Below are positions 30,437 through 44,976 of a DNA stretch of 64,000 nt, in pieces; the first letter of the stretch is position 1; each line of letters opens with the position of its first letter. The DNA is taken from assembly GCA_949318235.1 (NCBI GenBank), contig OX439134.1, positions 31,623,749 through 31,687,748 of the forward strand. Direction: 5' to 3'. The translations under genes and the position numbers were made by a program. Origin of the DNA: Ecdyonurus torrentis (Eukaryota; Arthropoda; Insecta; Ephemeroptera; Heptageniidae). The notes beneath the pieces were generated by a model. The model did no database searches. It saw nothing but the letters and a program-made list of their open reading frames with translations, and was not told the origin of the DNA.

Positions 30437-30980
30437 GCTGCCAAGGATGTTCATAGCTTAATTACTGACTGCAGTCTGAGAAAACCCGTGCGTTGTTCCG
30501 CGCTTGCAGCTCCCCTAGCACCCTATCATGACTCGGTGCACGGAGGACGTTATGGCTGAAGGCCTCCCGATTCTACCACCAAGTTAAGACCAAAGTCGCC
30601 AGCCTTGACAATTTACTGATAACTACCCCTAACACCCTCACAGTTGAAATGTGTGCAACACATGAATGATACACATGCCACACATATAACTGTAATCGAG
30701 TGTATGTGCCAATGAAGATCAAATACGACACGTACCGACTGCAGTCCCATCCTCAGTATATAGGCAAGAGTCATAAACAGTAAACACAGTTGTACTACAT
30801 AGGGTGTGGACTACACAGAGCGCATTTATGATGACGTCATGCGCACACACCCTTTATAGTCCAACTGTGTTTATGACTCTTGCCTATATACTGAGGATGG
30901 GACTGCAGTCGGTACGTGTCGTATTTGATCTTCATTGGCACATACACTCGATTACAGTTATATGTGTGGCATGTGTATCA
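30437..30980. repeat. P3: truncated palindrome
   Basis: Complete left arm and core (opposite orientation to P1). The right arm stops at GCATGTGTATCATT, where duplicated sequence from inside hAT element 1 begins. Confidence 0.9.
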
Positions 30981-31946
30981 TTAGGAATTTACTTAAAATA
31001 CTTCACTTTTGTATGAGATCTTTATGACATGCACACTACAAATAAAATCATTATAATATTTTTAAATGAGCTAAGATAATGGAGAAAAATATGATGTTAA
31101 GAAAAAGCTTAAATTAAAAAATACAATTGAATAAAATCAACTATTTTATTTAAACGCGGAGAACGACCGCAGCTTTCTTTGTTTAGGATCATTTCCACAC
31201 TTATCCCATTCTTTTCTAGCGGACTGAGTACGTTTCAGTGCACCAGTATTGTGTTTATATTCTGGTTTAGAAAACATTTAGGAGCGATAATTTATTTATA
31301 AATTTATCTTTACTAATTAGTATTGTCACACCGACACACTTGCCGCACCAAGTCACATTTCTTCCCCGCCGTTCAATCAAAAAGTCACATTATTATTATT
31401 ATTAATATTTTTATTATTTTTACCAATATAAAGGGGGGCAAATTTTATGAAGGAGGTGAACAATAACAAAAACAATTACTAATTGACCACTAGACTAGAG
31501 TTCAATAAGAGTGCAATTTTTTTAAAAATTAAAAACGGATAGAATTTTAAGATTGGATGTAATTTCTTATCGTCGTTTGAAAGAAAAAGTAAATTTATCA
31601 GTCTGAAATTGTCCTTTTAATTTTCTTCTTCTCCTTTTTTTTATTGTTTTTTTTTTTTAATTGGAGTGTTGTGGACACGGCAAGGGCCCGCGCCCGGGGG
31701 GAACCGGTCCGCAATCGCGAACTATATAGCGGACCTGGCCAGGCCGACCTGTGTTACATTATGTTTACAATATTGTTTTGTTTTACAAAAATTTAGAAAT
31801 TGCATTTTTATTTTATAAGAACTTATAATTTTATCGCAAAATTAAAAATAATATTTTTTTTTTCTATGGAATTTACTTGATAAAATGATTTAATTTGTAT
31901 TAGACATTTTATAATTAAAGCATTATATTAATTATAGCATTATATA

Positions 31947-32013
<67 letters not shown>

Positions 32014-34924
32014 TTAAAAAAATGCCAGGTGGGACGCCCCAATATGGGTCTAGAATACACAACGGGGGGCAAGGGGGCGCAGCCCCTTTTAGCCCGCCGC
32101 AGGCGCCAAATTTTTTAATGCCACGCCCATTTTTTAGAAAAATAATAGAAAAATTACGTAAGAATTAAAGTCTGTTCTGAACAAATTTTCAGAACAGACT
32201 TTTCTGTTCTGAACAAATTTTTATTTTAGTTTCATGTTGCAGACATTTTTACTTACTATAAACATTTTATATAAATTCAGCTTATTATTTTATACTTTAA
32301 TTGATGTATTTAACAATCCGCGCAATTAAATTTTTTACAATTATTTGCATAATTTGCAAAACTATAACATTGCTAATTTTTTGTTGACATATTGAATTTT
32401 AGATGAACACATGTTTTTAAAAATGCTAAAACAGCAGTTAAAAAGATCATTTTTTAGTGCGTTATGCATTTTATATAAAAAGAAATGCATTTCCGTTCTA
32501 GAAAAGTAAAATTGCAAAATTAACATTTTTTTTTATTTTATTTCCTGCGGAAATTATTAATGATGATACAACAATTATTTTTATTGATTTCAAAATCATT
32601 GATTGGAATTAATTACAGCTTTTGGCGGGAAAGACCTTGTTTTGGCAAGAGTGTATGATATATACCGACAAAATCAAATAGTAACCTCGTATCTTAGATT
32701 TTGATGTTTTCAAGTTTACAGTAGCACTGCAGCTCAGAAAAAAATTACAAAAAATTAACTTATATTTTATCCTAAGGCACATGTATTGAACATTACTTCA
32801 GCTCAGTTTCAAAATTTGCCAACTGGTGGTGTCTTTGTAATTAACTGATTAGTAACAAAAAACGACTTTTTTTGTGTAATTTTGAAAACAATGATTTGAA
32901 AAGTGCATTTCCTCTGAAAGTACATGAGATAAAAATTTCAAATTCAAACAACCAATAAAGAAAATATTGATTATTCATGCCATGCATTCAATAAAAAATT
33001 GCAACCAATCCATTTGCCAAAAAATGCAAAAAACGTAACTTTGTAACTACAAGGGTTTTAAAGCTGAAAATCACTTTAGGGGTAGAATTGTGTATTGGTA
33101 ATATGAAACCATTCAAATTAATTTGTTCAGTTATTTGTGCGAGGAAATATATATTTATTTAAAAAGTATATGTACTCCGGGTTGCATTTTACAGGCTGAT
33201 TGTGCTGCGGGCTGCATTTATTAGGCGCTCTCAAGAATTTTACATCATAATTTCGGGTTATTTTAAGGTTATTTCAATTAAAGTATCAAATCATTTTACC
33301 AATACAAATTTATGGCTCTAAACTGATTTTCAGCTTCTAAACCCTTGTAGTTTCAAAGTTACGTTTTTTTGCATATTTTGGCAAAGGGGTTGGTTGCAAT
33401 TTTTTTTTGTATGCATGGCATGAATAATCAATATTTCCTTTATTGGTTGTTTGAGTTTGAAATTTTTATCTCATGTACTTTCAGAGGAAATGCACTTTTC
33501 AAATCATTGTTTTCAAAATTACACAAAAAAAGTCATTTTTTGTTACTAATTAGTTAATTACAAAGACACCATCAGCTGGCAAAATTTGCAACTGAGCTGA
33601 AGTAATGTGCAATACATGTGCCTTAGGATAAAATAAAAGTTAATTTGTTGTAATTTTTTTCTGAGCTACAGTGGTACTGTAAACTTGAAAACATCAAAAT
33701 CTAAGATACGAGGTTACTATTTGATTTTGTCGATACAATATATCGCTGGTCTCGATTATAATATGGTAACAATTAAGGCGGAAAATCAGGTACTGTGGGA
33801 TTTGACAAAAAAAATTTAAAGAAATAAAAATAAGACATTTTGATGATAAGCTATTCTCCACTAGCATGGGAACAATTTTTAGCCTGGCAGTTGTCAAGTC
33901 GAACTTGCAGCTAAATTTGAATTAATTAAAAAAAAAAAATGGTATCCATAAAAAATGTTATTATTATAATTGTTATTTAGTCATGTTGGTTATATCCGAG
34001 TGATGGTTTTATTAATCAAAATGATGGCTAGAGAGTCGGAAAAATACTCCCCCCCCCCCCCCCCCCTTCCCTCGCCACTTCCTGTCGTACGTGCAGTAAA
34101 GTAAAAGCCTGCCGTCTCTGTATTATTTTCTTGCAAAAATTTTCATGTTTTATTTTGTTTAGTTTTGTTCTCTGATTTATAAAATTAAATTTGTCCCCCC
34201 TCACTCACATCGCACGCACCTGCTTTATTATAAATAAATATATAATTCTGATTCAGTGTTACTAATAACAGTAATACTGATTTGTGCACGTTACTTAACA
34301 AGAAATTTGATACTTTTTGTTATGCATTGCGAGAGAGAGTGGGAGAGAGTCGTGACATATATTCTTCATTTTTTTTACTATTATTTCTTACATTTTTGTT
34401 TATTAAACTATTTTTCCTTGTTGTATAACACACAGAATGTGTAAATTACCAAAATGTGAAATATGCTTTCATTTATAATACTAGCAATATAATAATTTTC
34501 CAAATAGAAATAAATTGTAAGTTTGATTTATAAATTTTGAACCATAAAACAACGATTTTCTCGATTCTCTCTCGGGGTATTTTTTAAGAAAAAATCAGAA
34601 CTGCCCAAATCCTGGAAAATCTTACGTCTCGGGGGGAGGGGGGGGGGGGGAAGTAGCTCGCCGCAGGCGCAATTTTTTTCAAGATCTTCCAGATAGTCAC
34701 GTAATCAATTTGGAGCGATTTGGTGAAAGCTATTTTTGTTTTGATTGGAAATAGTGTCGCTTCAATTTTGCCACTTTTTTAAATATAGTAATTTACATTT
34801 TTACACCGCAATTAAAAATTATAATAGCAGGATTAATTTTTTTTTTTTTTTTTTTTCATTTAAGAATAGGCTTTCTATAGCTGATGCTAAGTTATTACTG
34901 CACTTATTACAAAAATACTTATGA
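30981..34924 (+). repeat. Segmental duplication copy of 8388-13234 inside the array
   Basis: Starts abruptly inside hAT element 1 (position 8388) and ends at ACAAAAATACTTAT. It retains the right hAT-1 terminus and its TGTTACAT duplication (31752-31759), lacks hAT element 2, and carries a 1.07-kb fold-back absent from the source. (AT)n at about 31945-32006. Confidence 0.9.
32663..33735. mobile_element. 1.07-kb fold-back element with about 400-bp arms
   Basis: Termini TACCGACAAAATCAAATAGT and the mirror ...GATTTTGTCGATA. Arms stay alignable through AAGATACGAGGTT, TTACTTCAGCTCAGTTTCAA and AACCCTTGTAGTT. The central 250 bp are unique. The source locus at about 12050 is empty. No coding capacity. 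Confidence 0.9.
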
Positions 34925-35820
34925 GTGAAATTTTTTTTGATTTAAAAAGTTGCCACCAGACCCCCCTAAGATCGCTCTGAAAAAAAATGTGTGCATTCAG
35001 GATGCAACTTTAAGCATCAAGACCAAATTTTAGCATTCTAGGTTTAAAACTCTAATTTTAGTAACGCCTTAACGGAAATTGATAGTTGCGAGCGTTTCGA
35101 CGCCCGAGCGCTTGCAGCTAGTTTCGAGAACTTATATCTCAAAAACTAAAACAGGTAGGATTCTAAATTTTTTTTTGCTCACAGAACTACATAATGTTGT
35201 TATATTTATAGCATTGTTTGGTTGTTAACACAATTACCTTTTTAATTAAAAATCTCTCAAAATCAATAAAAATCTTAATGACCGTCTTAGTCAAGGTCAT
35301 GCTACACATGGGCAAAAATGATTTTTGCCCAAATAATGAATTTTGATTATGTATTGGGTTCTTGTTAACACTAAAATGAGTCTGGAAAAAAATATTTTTA
35401 TTTTTGTCCCCTGCTAATCAACGGCACATGAGGCTCATTTTCCTCAAATTCGTCATATTCAAGACGAAATAAAGTGATGTCTCACAATTTTTAAAAATGT
35501 GAAATGCACATCATTAGAAAGCCTAATATCCCTACTTTCATAATCTGCAATAAAATGTTTGGGGGTTTGTGTCCTTAATTTTTTACAGCGCTTTGTTTAA
35601 GGTGCCTTGCGCGCCGTTAACGCAAGGTTTGTGCCACGCCCCTTACACACGCCGCGCGTCGAATAACGTAAAAAAAATTACACCAATATCATTCTGGGTA
35701 TAAAAGTAAATAGAAATCACTCACCAATAAAAGTTACTTCCAATATTGTCGGTTTATGTGATCATGGGTACCTGTATTTGATATATTAAAAAAAAAAAAA
35801 AAACAATTTTTTTTTTTTTA
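34925..35820. other. Unassigned stretch between the duplication and the hairpin
   Basis: Not found elsewhere in the window. Contains TATCTCAAAAACTA (35134-35147) and GGGTACCTG, motifs also present in Bs-like elements, so it is probably part of a related transposon whose ends I cannot place. No ORF. Confidence 0.45.
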
Positions 35821-36015
35821 ATGTAATTATATTATATGAAGTTCCATAATATTTGTCTTCATCATTTCAATAATATGGAACTTCAAGCAATATAATTACA
35901 GTAAAAAAAAAAAAAAACTTCAATTTTTTTTTTACTGTAATTATATTGCTTGAAGTTCCATAATATTGAAATGATGAAGACAAATATTATGGAACTTCAT
36001 ATAATATAATTAGTA
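35821..36015. repeat. Nested hairpin: about 80-bp arms that are themselves palindromic
   Basis: Arms 35821-35903 and 35932-36015 are near-perfect complements around an A/T-run spacer. Inside each arm GAAGTTCCATAATATT faces AATAATATGGAACTTC, so each arm can fold alone. It abuts the B module directly. Confidence 0.85.
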
Positions 36016-37016
36016 ATTACAGTAAAAAAAAAAAAAAAAAAAAAAAATGGTACTTTTTTAGAAAAAATGGTACTTTTTTTGAAAAACTGGTAAAAATGTT
36101 GAAAATTGGTAACGCTTAAACGACTTCAAATTGTCCAATTCGTACTCATTTTTGGTTAAAAGTTACCTAAAACTAACAGAAAAAAAGTCGAGCGTACCAG
36201 CAAATCCGGTCTCTACTAATGAAACTATTTTTGAGCCCCAATTTTGGCCAACTTTGAATTTTTTTCACTGGTTAAAAAAAATACTAGCTTGTTCTTCGGG
36301 TTGACTTTTTATGAATAATCAATTTTTTGATTTTTCTAGAAAGTACTTGCCGAGAAAAAATTATCGCAAATGGACCCATGTCAATTGCATATTATGCAAT
36401 CTTCAATAATTTTTTTCTCCGTAAGAATCTTGTATAAAAAATTATTTTAAATCTCAAGTTCATTAAAATTTGATCTGTAGATCACGATATTGAGAAGTTG
36501 ATCAATTCAATTTTGCACACGTTGAGGTTGTACATGCTAAAGGGAGCATAACCTCCCTTCCCCCCCCCCCCCCCCCCCAAATTTTTTTTTTTTGACGCTG
36601 ATTTGCGGAAAATTGAATTGAGATAAAACTTTATAAATAGAGAATTGTTCATTGATTTATGCTACCCTAAAGTGGTACATATTAATTATTAAATTAAAAT
36701 AATAATTTGATTCAATTCTAATAAAAAAATTCAACATTTTTAATCTACAAATAACGAAGTAAAAAATTAAAAGAAAGAGAGAGTTTGAATTTTTCGTCCC
36801 ATAAGATTAATGTTAATTTTAGTAAATTTCAAAAATTATTTGCTCTTATCTGATGATGTCACGGGTACTGAAATTTTTATCATGGGTAGCTGTTGTCATT
36901 AAGTTTGAGGTGACATCAAAAAATTGGGTATAGTTTTCTATTTAGATTTTGAGATACAAGCGACCTAAAGAAAACCCTTAAATAATATTAAAAAAAAAAA
37001 AAAAAAGTCTGTCTTT

Positions 37017-37788
37017 GCTGCCAAGGATGTTCATAGCTTAATTACTGACTGCAGTCTGAGAAAACCCGTGCGTTGTTCCGCGCTTGCAGCTCCCCTAGCA
37101 CCCTATCATGACTCGGTGCACGGAGGACGTTATGGCTGAAGGCCTCCCGATTCTACCACCAAGTTAAGACCAAAGTAGCCAGCCTTGACAATTTACTGAT
37201 TACTACCCCTAACACCCTCACAGTTGAAATGTGTGCAACACATGAATGATACACATGCCACACATATAACTGTAATCGAGTGTATGTGCCAATGAAGATC
37301 AAATACGACACGTACCGACTGCAGTCCCATCCTCAGTATATAAGCAAGATAGTCATAAACACAGTTGTACTACATAGGGTGTGCGGACTACACAGAGCGC
37401 ATTTATGATGACGTCATGCGCACACACCCTTTATAGTCCAACTGTGTTTATGACTCTTGCTTATATACTGAGGATGGGACTGCAGTCGGTACGTGTCGTA
37501 TTTGATCTTCATTGGCACATACACTCGATTACAGTTATATGTGTGGCATGTGTATCATGCATGTGTTGCACACATTTCAACTGTGAGGGTGTTAGGGGTA
37601 GTAATCAGTAAATTGTCAAGGCTGGCTACTTTGGTCTTAACTTGGTGGTAGAATCGGGAGGCCTTCAGCCATAACGTCCTCCGTGCACCGAGTCATGATA
37701 GGGTGCTAGGGGAGCTGCAAGCGCGGAACAACGCACGGGTTTTCTCAGACTGCAGTCAGCAATTAAGCTTTGCGAGCATCCTTGGCTG
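37017..37788. repeat. P4: palindrome copy
   Basis: Complete, with the core opposite to P1. B lies on its left and L on its right. Confidence 0.92.
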
Positions 37789-39052
37789 TTTTTTTTTTAC
37801 CAATATGGAAGGTGATTTTTTTTTTAATATTATTATTATTAGTATTATTATAATTTTTTTTTTTTTTTTTTTGAAAGAGCTTTATAAAATTGTGATGCGT
37901 TATATTTTCTTAGGACGATTGCAACATGCGAAGTATTTTTAATTAATGAAAAGGTTTGGCTTTCGTGTTACACCGTGTTATATAAGCAGTAAACTGACAT
38001 TGAAAAGGAATTCGGCTCGACCGGGACCGCCAAAAATTATAATTAAAAGTGACAATTTCAGGAAACAACGATGATCTTTCTTTTTTTTTAACACAAAATA
38101 GTAAAATAAAAAAATAAATAAAAAATGTGCACATTTTTTCAAATCAACTTTACACTTCCTTTTTTTTTTTTTTTTTTTTTTTTTTCCTTTTCTGGTCTCT
38201 CTCTCTCTCTCTTTTTCTTTCTCTTTTTTTTCCCCCAAAATAAAAGGCCCGCAAAAGCAAAGGCCCGGTCCGGGATCCCGGACTTAGGCCTTATGCCAAG
38301 CCGGCCCTGAATCACGCCAGTATTTAATGTGTTAAAATTGCACGTTGAAGTTGCATATTATTTGCATGTCAAAGTTGACCAACTTTGGCTTTCTATTAAC
38401 TTAAACTTGAGTAACATTTCATATTTGAGATGGAACTATGTTGAGACAAATGTTCTTTAATTTATTAAACTACTAAAATATCCTTTCGTCAACTCTGTAC
38501 TTGTATGATGGCAAATGTAAAAAAATGATTTTATATTTTCAAACAAAAAATAGAATATATGTGAGAAATGGTAACCGGACGATTCGTTACAAGGACGATT
38601 TGTGACAGACAATTCGCTACCGGATGGTTGGCGACTGGACAATTCGCAACTGGACACTTCGCTACAACGGACGATTTGCTACAATGGACGTTTTGCTACC
38701 GTGGACAATTTGCGACGGGATTCTAGACCCGTTGCTCATCCTTGCGCTTGGTCGCCATGTTTGTGGTGCGTAATGCATTATTCAGCATACGGAAAATATA
38801 ATTTTTCTTTCTTTGTCATATAAATGAAACATCATTTTTCGTTCTAATTCTGTTCAAATATAGTTAATTGTTAGTTTTTTTTTTTTTAATTTGTCCTATG
38901 GAAACGCGATATGACGGTTTCCTTGGAATTTTTTTTTATTTAGTTTCGGTTGATTAAAAAATTTACGCATAATTAAAAAGCTATAATTTGACTTTCTTTT
39001 TATTATTACATTTTTATTTTCAGGATAAGCCTTTTACCAAGTTTAGTAGTGT

Positions 39053-39087
<35 letters not shown>

Positions 39088-39532
39088 TAATATCATTTAA
39101 TATAATTAAAATTTCTATACAGTATTCAAATTCAATGATTCAATCTTCTTTATCTGAGTTTATCAAAAATCATATTTTTATGATTTATACTATGTATATG
39201 CATCAAAAACCACTCTTGCAAAGTCTTCTATTTAAAATCATTTAAGGGGGTAGGTGACCGACTGATATCTCGCAAACTAGGACGGTTGCGAATAATAATA
39301 AATAACACAAAGTAAAGAAGAAACATTACTTAAAAATTTAGTTATGTCAAACATGTGAAAACACGAGCAAATATTTAAGTTATTACACTTTAAAGATAAC
39401 ATGTAAATGTGGAAATTTAAATTTGAGCGGGAAATTATTATTTCTATTATTTTTTAAAAATTCTATCAAAAGAACTCGTCACAAAAAGAGCGTCAAAGTA
39501 TAGCAAAATGCCCCGCCCCCTATGCTAATGAA

Positions 39533-39663
39533 TAGAGACCGGATTTAATGGTACTTTTTTTGGAAAAATGGTAACAAAAATGGTACTAAAATGGTAAAAA
39601 AATCGAAAAAATGGTAAAAAGTTTAAAATAGCGTAAAAACTGTTAATTAGCAGTTTCTGTCGT

Positions 39664-39702
<39 letters not shown>

Positions 39703-40845
39703 GTAGCAAGATTTTATCATTGAACAAATAAAAAAATTAAAAATTAAGTTTGATATTTTGAAACTTATTATTTCATTGCTTTTGCTTCTATTTTTTTAAA
39801 GATCATTTTTGTTTTGAGCTAAAACAAATAAACCGATCACTTTAGCCAAAGTAAAAACCAAAGAACAATTTTTATAACTTACAATTTGCACCACTAAAGC
39901 ATATTAAAATAAGTGTTTTATAAGCTGTTTGAAAGAAAGACGCGCTACAATAATAAAAAAGTTACATAGTTAAATACAATCTAGAAAAATATCTCGAAGT
40001 ATAGGAAAAAAAAAAAAAAAAAAAATACTGGCGCGCCTGTAAAGTATGCAACTTTATGGAATTTTAAATAAAAATTAAAGAAATAACTGTGGATCTTTCA
40101 TATTTGATAAATTTTGTAAATTTTGCGCGAAATAAAAGAAAAAGAAATCAAAATACTATAAAAATATGAGGAGTTGAACACGTTTTTTTTTTAATTGAAT
40201 TGACTTTGCTAAATTTATTTGTTTACGTAGACAGCAATCTAGTATTCATAAACAAATGAGAACCAAAATAATTACAAAATACTTTGCAGTTTGCACAGTG
40301 ATAGAAACTTATATTTTTGGCATTGTTGAAACTTGTTATTACAACAAAACTTCACGTAATTTTAGATATTCGATCGAAATAGCATTTACGTATTCAAAGT
40401 TTTTTTTTTATTATTATTATTTTTTCGCATGCGTTTCTAGAAGAATTGTCGTAAGAGAGGACGCAATGAATCGACAAAAATTTGGATTCATTGCCTATTT
40501 TTGGCAATTTTTTTTTTTTTTTTTTTTTTTTTGACTTCGCTTTAACGAAAGTTTGTTATATAATGGGTTTTATTTATGCTTTTATACTTGTAAATTTCAG
40601 CGGGACTGGTGAAATTACTTTGCTATAATGAAATTTCGCTTTATCGAGGTTTTACTGTTGTAGCTTTTTTTCCCTAAAAAATCAATAAGAAAATTAAACC
40701 CGAAAAATTAAAAACTGTAGGCGGATATTTTTTTATTATTATTTTTCACTTATATATTTTTTTTAATCTTTGTAAACCCTTAATTGCTTGCCCTTAATAT
40801 GTAGGAGATATACTACAATTGAAGATATTAATAGTGAATTATAGA

Positions 40846-40876
<31 letters not shown>

Positions 40877-41284
40877 CATGCTGAGATTGATTATTCAGTA
40901 CTATGTCTTTACCAATTTATTATTTATACATTTAAAAAAATATATTATATGTAAAGTATAAACGAAATAAAAATCAAAGCAATTACGTCTTCTAATACTT
41001 TTTCGTTTCGTTTTTTCATCGTTGTTTTTTTTTTTTTTTTTGTTTTTTTTAGCTTTTTGATGTTTTTTGAAAAAAATGATATAAAAATGTTGATTTTTAC
41101 ACAAAAAATGGTAAAAATTGGTAAAAAAATGGTACTTTTATTGAAAAACTGGTAAAATTGGTAAAAATGTTGAAAATTGGTAACGCTTAAACGACTTCAA
41201 ATTGTCCAATTCGTACTCATTTTTGGTTAAAAGTTACCTAAAACTAACAGAAAAAAGTCGAGAGACCAGCAAATCCGGTCTCTA
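39533..41284. mobile_element. T copy 2
   Basis: Same TIRs and the same CTAATGAA flanks (39525-39532, 41285-41292). It was copied with its flanks as part of the array rather than inserted separately. Confidence 0.88.
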
Positions 41285-42086
41285 CTAATGAAACTATTTT
41301 TGAGCCCCAATTTTGACCAACTTTAAATTTTTTTCACTGGTTAAAAAAAATACTAGCTTGTTCCTCGGGTTGACTTTTTATGAATAATCAATTTTTTGAT
41401 TTTTCTAGAAAGTACTTGCCGAGAAAAAATTATCGCAAATGGACCCATTTCAATTGCATATTATGCAATCTTCAATAATTTTTTTCTCCGTAAGAATCTT
41501 GTATAAAAAATTATTTTAAATCTCAAGTTCATTAAAATTTGATCTGTAGATCACGATATTGAGAAGTTGATCAATTCAATTTTGCACACGTTGAGGTTGT
41601 ACATGCTAAAGGGAGCATAACCCCCCTCCCCCCCCCCCCCCCCCCAAAATTTTTTTTTTTTTTTGATGCTGATTTGCGGAAAATTGAATTGAGCAAAAAC
41701 TTTATAAATAGAGAATTGTTCATTGATTTATGCTACCCTAAAGTGGTACATATTAATTATTAAATTAAATAATAATTTGATTCAATTCTAATAAAAAAAT
41801 TCAACATTTTTAATCTACAAATAACGAAGTAAAAAATTAAAAGAAAGAGAGAGTTTGAATTTTTCGTCCCATAAGATTAATGTTAATTTTAGTAAATTTC
41901 AAAAATTATTTGCTCTTATCTGATGGTCACGGGTACTGAAATTTTTATCATGGGTAGCTGTTATCATTAAGTTTGAGGTGACATCAAAAAATTGGGTATA
42001 GTTTTCTATTTAGATTTTGAGATACAAGCGACCTAAAGAAAACCCTTAAATAATAATAAAAAAAACAAAAAAAAAAGTCTGTCTTT

Positions 42087-42851
42087 GCTGCCAAGGATGT
42101 TCATAGCTTAATTACTGACTGCAGTCTGAGAAAACCCGTGCGTTGTTCCGCGCTTGCAGCTCCCCTAGCACCCTATCATGACTCGGTGCACGGAGGACGT
42201 TATGGCTGAAGGCCTCCCGATTCTACCACCAAGTTAAGACCAAAGTAGCCAGCCTTGACAATTTACTGATTACTACCCCTAACACCCTCACAGTTGAAAT
42301 GTGTGCAACACATGCATGATACACATGCCACACATATAACTGTAATCGAGTGTATGTGCCAATGAAGATCAAATACGACACGTACCGACTGCAGTCCCAT
42401 CCTCAGTATATAAGCAAGAGTCATAAACACAGTTGGACTATAAAGGGTGTGTGCGCATGACGTCATCATAAATGCGCACTGTGTAGTCCACACCCTATGT
42501 AGTACAACTGTGTTTATGACTCTTGCCTATATACTGAGGATGGGACTGCAGTCGGTACGTGTCGTATTTGATCTTCATTGGCACATACACTCGATTACAG
42601 TTATATGTGTGGCATGTGTATCATTCATGTGTTGCACACATTTCAACTGTGAGGGTGTTAGGGGTAGTAATCAGTAAATTGTCAAGGCTGGCTACTTTGG
42701 TCTTAACTTGGTGGTAGAATCGGGAGGCCTTCAGCCATAACGTCCTCCGTGCACCGAGTCATGATAGGGTGCTAGGGGAGCTGCAAGCGCGGAACAACGC
42801 ACGGGTTTTCTCAGACTGCAGTCAGTAATTAAGCTATGAACATCCTTGGCA
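42087..42851. repeat. P5: palindrome at the axis of the giant inverted repeat
   Basis: Complete, core orientation as P1, and flanked on both sides by B modules facing outward. Confidence 0.92.
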
Positions 42852-44057
42852 TCAAAGACAGACTTTTTTTTTTTTATTATTATTATTTAAGGGTTTTCTT
42901 TAGGTCGCTTGTATCTCAAAATCTAAATAGAAAACTATACCCAATTTTTTGATGTCACCTCAAACTTAATGATAACAGCTACCCATGATAAAAATTTCAG
43001 TACCCGTGTCCATCAGATAAGAGCAAATAATTTTTGAAATTTACTAAAATTAACATTAATCTTATGGGACGAAAAATTCAAACTCTCTCTTTCTTTTAAT
43101 TTTTTACTTCGTTATTTGTACATTAAAAATGTTCAATTTTTAATTAGAATTGAATCAAATTATTATTTTAATTTAGTAATTAATATGTACCACTTTAGGG
43201 TAGCATAAATCAATGAACAATTCTCTATTTATAAAGTTTTAGCTCAATTCAATTTTCCGCAAATAAGCGTCAAAAAAAATTTTTTTTTTGGGGGAGGGGG
43301 CGGGGGTGAGGGGAGGGAGGTTATGCTCCCTTTAGCATGTACAACCTCAACGTGTGCAAAATTGAATTGATCAACTTCTCAATATCGTGATCTACAGATA
43401 AAATTTTAATGAACTTGAGATTTAAAATAATTTTTTATACAAGATTCTTACGGAGAAAAAAATTATTGAAGATTGCATAATATGCAATTGACATGGGTCC
43501 ATTTGCGATAATTTTTTCTCGGCAAGTACTTTCTAGAAAAATCTAAAAATTGATTATTCATAAAAAGTCAACCCGAAGAACAAGCTAGTATTATTTTTAA
43601 CCAGTGAAAAAAATTCAAAGTTGGCCAAAATTGGGGCTCAAAAATAGTTTCATTAGTAGAGACCGGATTTGCTGGTCTCTCGACTTTTTTTCTGTTAGTT
43701 TTAGGTAACTTTTAACCAAAAATGAGTACGAATTGGACAATTTGAAGTCGTTTAAGCGTTACCAATTTTCAACATTTTTACCAGTTTTTCAAAAAAAGTA
43801 CCATTTTTTCTAAAAAAGTACCATTTTTTTCCAATTTTTACCATTTTTTGTGTAAAAATCAACATTTTTATACCATTTTTTTCAAAAAACATGAAAAAGC
43901 TAAAAAAAACAACAACGATGAAAAAACGAAACGAAAAAGTATTAGAAGACGTAATTGCTCTGATTTTTATTTCGTTTATACTTTACATATATATTTTTTT
44001 AAATATATAAATAATAAATTGGTAAAGACATAGTACTGAATAATCAATCTCAGCATG

Positions 44058-44089
<32 letters not shown>

Positions 44090-44418
44090 TCTATAATTCA
44101 CTATTAATATCTTCAATTGTAGTATATCTCCTACATATTTCATTATACATACATATTAAGGGCAAGCAATTAATGGTTTACAAAGAATAAAAAAAAATAT
44201 ATTAGTGAAAAATAATAATAAAAAAAAATCCGCCTATAGTTTTTAATTTTTCGGGTTTAATTTTCTTATTGATTTTTTAGGGAAAAAAAGCTACAACAGT
44301 AAAACCTCGATAAAGCGAAATTTCATTATAGCAAAGTAATTTCACCAGTCCCGCTGAAATTTACAAGTATAAAAGCATAAATAAAACCCATTATAACGAA
44401 CTTTCGTTAAAGCGAAGT

Positions 44419-44453
<35 letters not shown>

Positions 44454-44976
44454 CCTAAAATAGGCAATGAATCCAAATTTTTGTCGATTCATTGCGTCCT
44501 CTCTTACGACAATTCTTCTAGAAACGCATGCGATAAAATAATAATAATAATAATAAAAACTTTGAATACGTAAATGCTATTTCGATCGAATATCTAAAAT
44601 TACGTGACAAGTTTCAATAATGCCAATAATATAAGTTTCTATCACTGTGCAAACTGCAAAGTATTTTCTAATTTTTTTGGTTCTCATTTGTTTATGAATA
44701 CTAGATTGCTGTCTACGTAAACAAATAAATTTAGCAAAGTCAATTCAATTAAAAAAAAAAACGTGTTCAACTCCTCATATTTTTATAGTATTTTGATTTC
44801 TTTTTCTTTTATTTCGCGCAAAATTTACAAAATTTATCAAATATGAAAGATCCACAGTTATTTCTTTAATTTTTATTTAAAATTCCATAAAGTTGCATAC
44901 TTTACAGGCGGGCCAGTATTTTTTTTTTTTGTTTTTTTTTTCCTATACTTCGAGAAATTTTCTAGATTGTATTTAA

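Larger units (their letters stand above)
26042..30980 (+). repeat. 4.9-kb unit repeated directly at about 37679-42600
   Basis: Right half of P2, L, C, T, B and P3 follow the same order and orientation as the right half of P4 through P5 at 37679-42600. The copies differ mainly in homopolymer length, with scattered substitutions. Confidence 0.88.
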
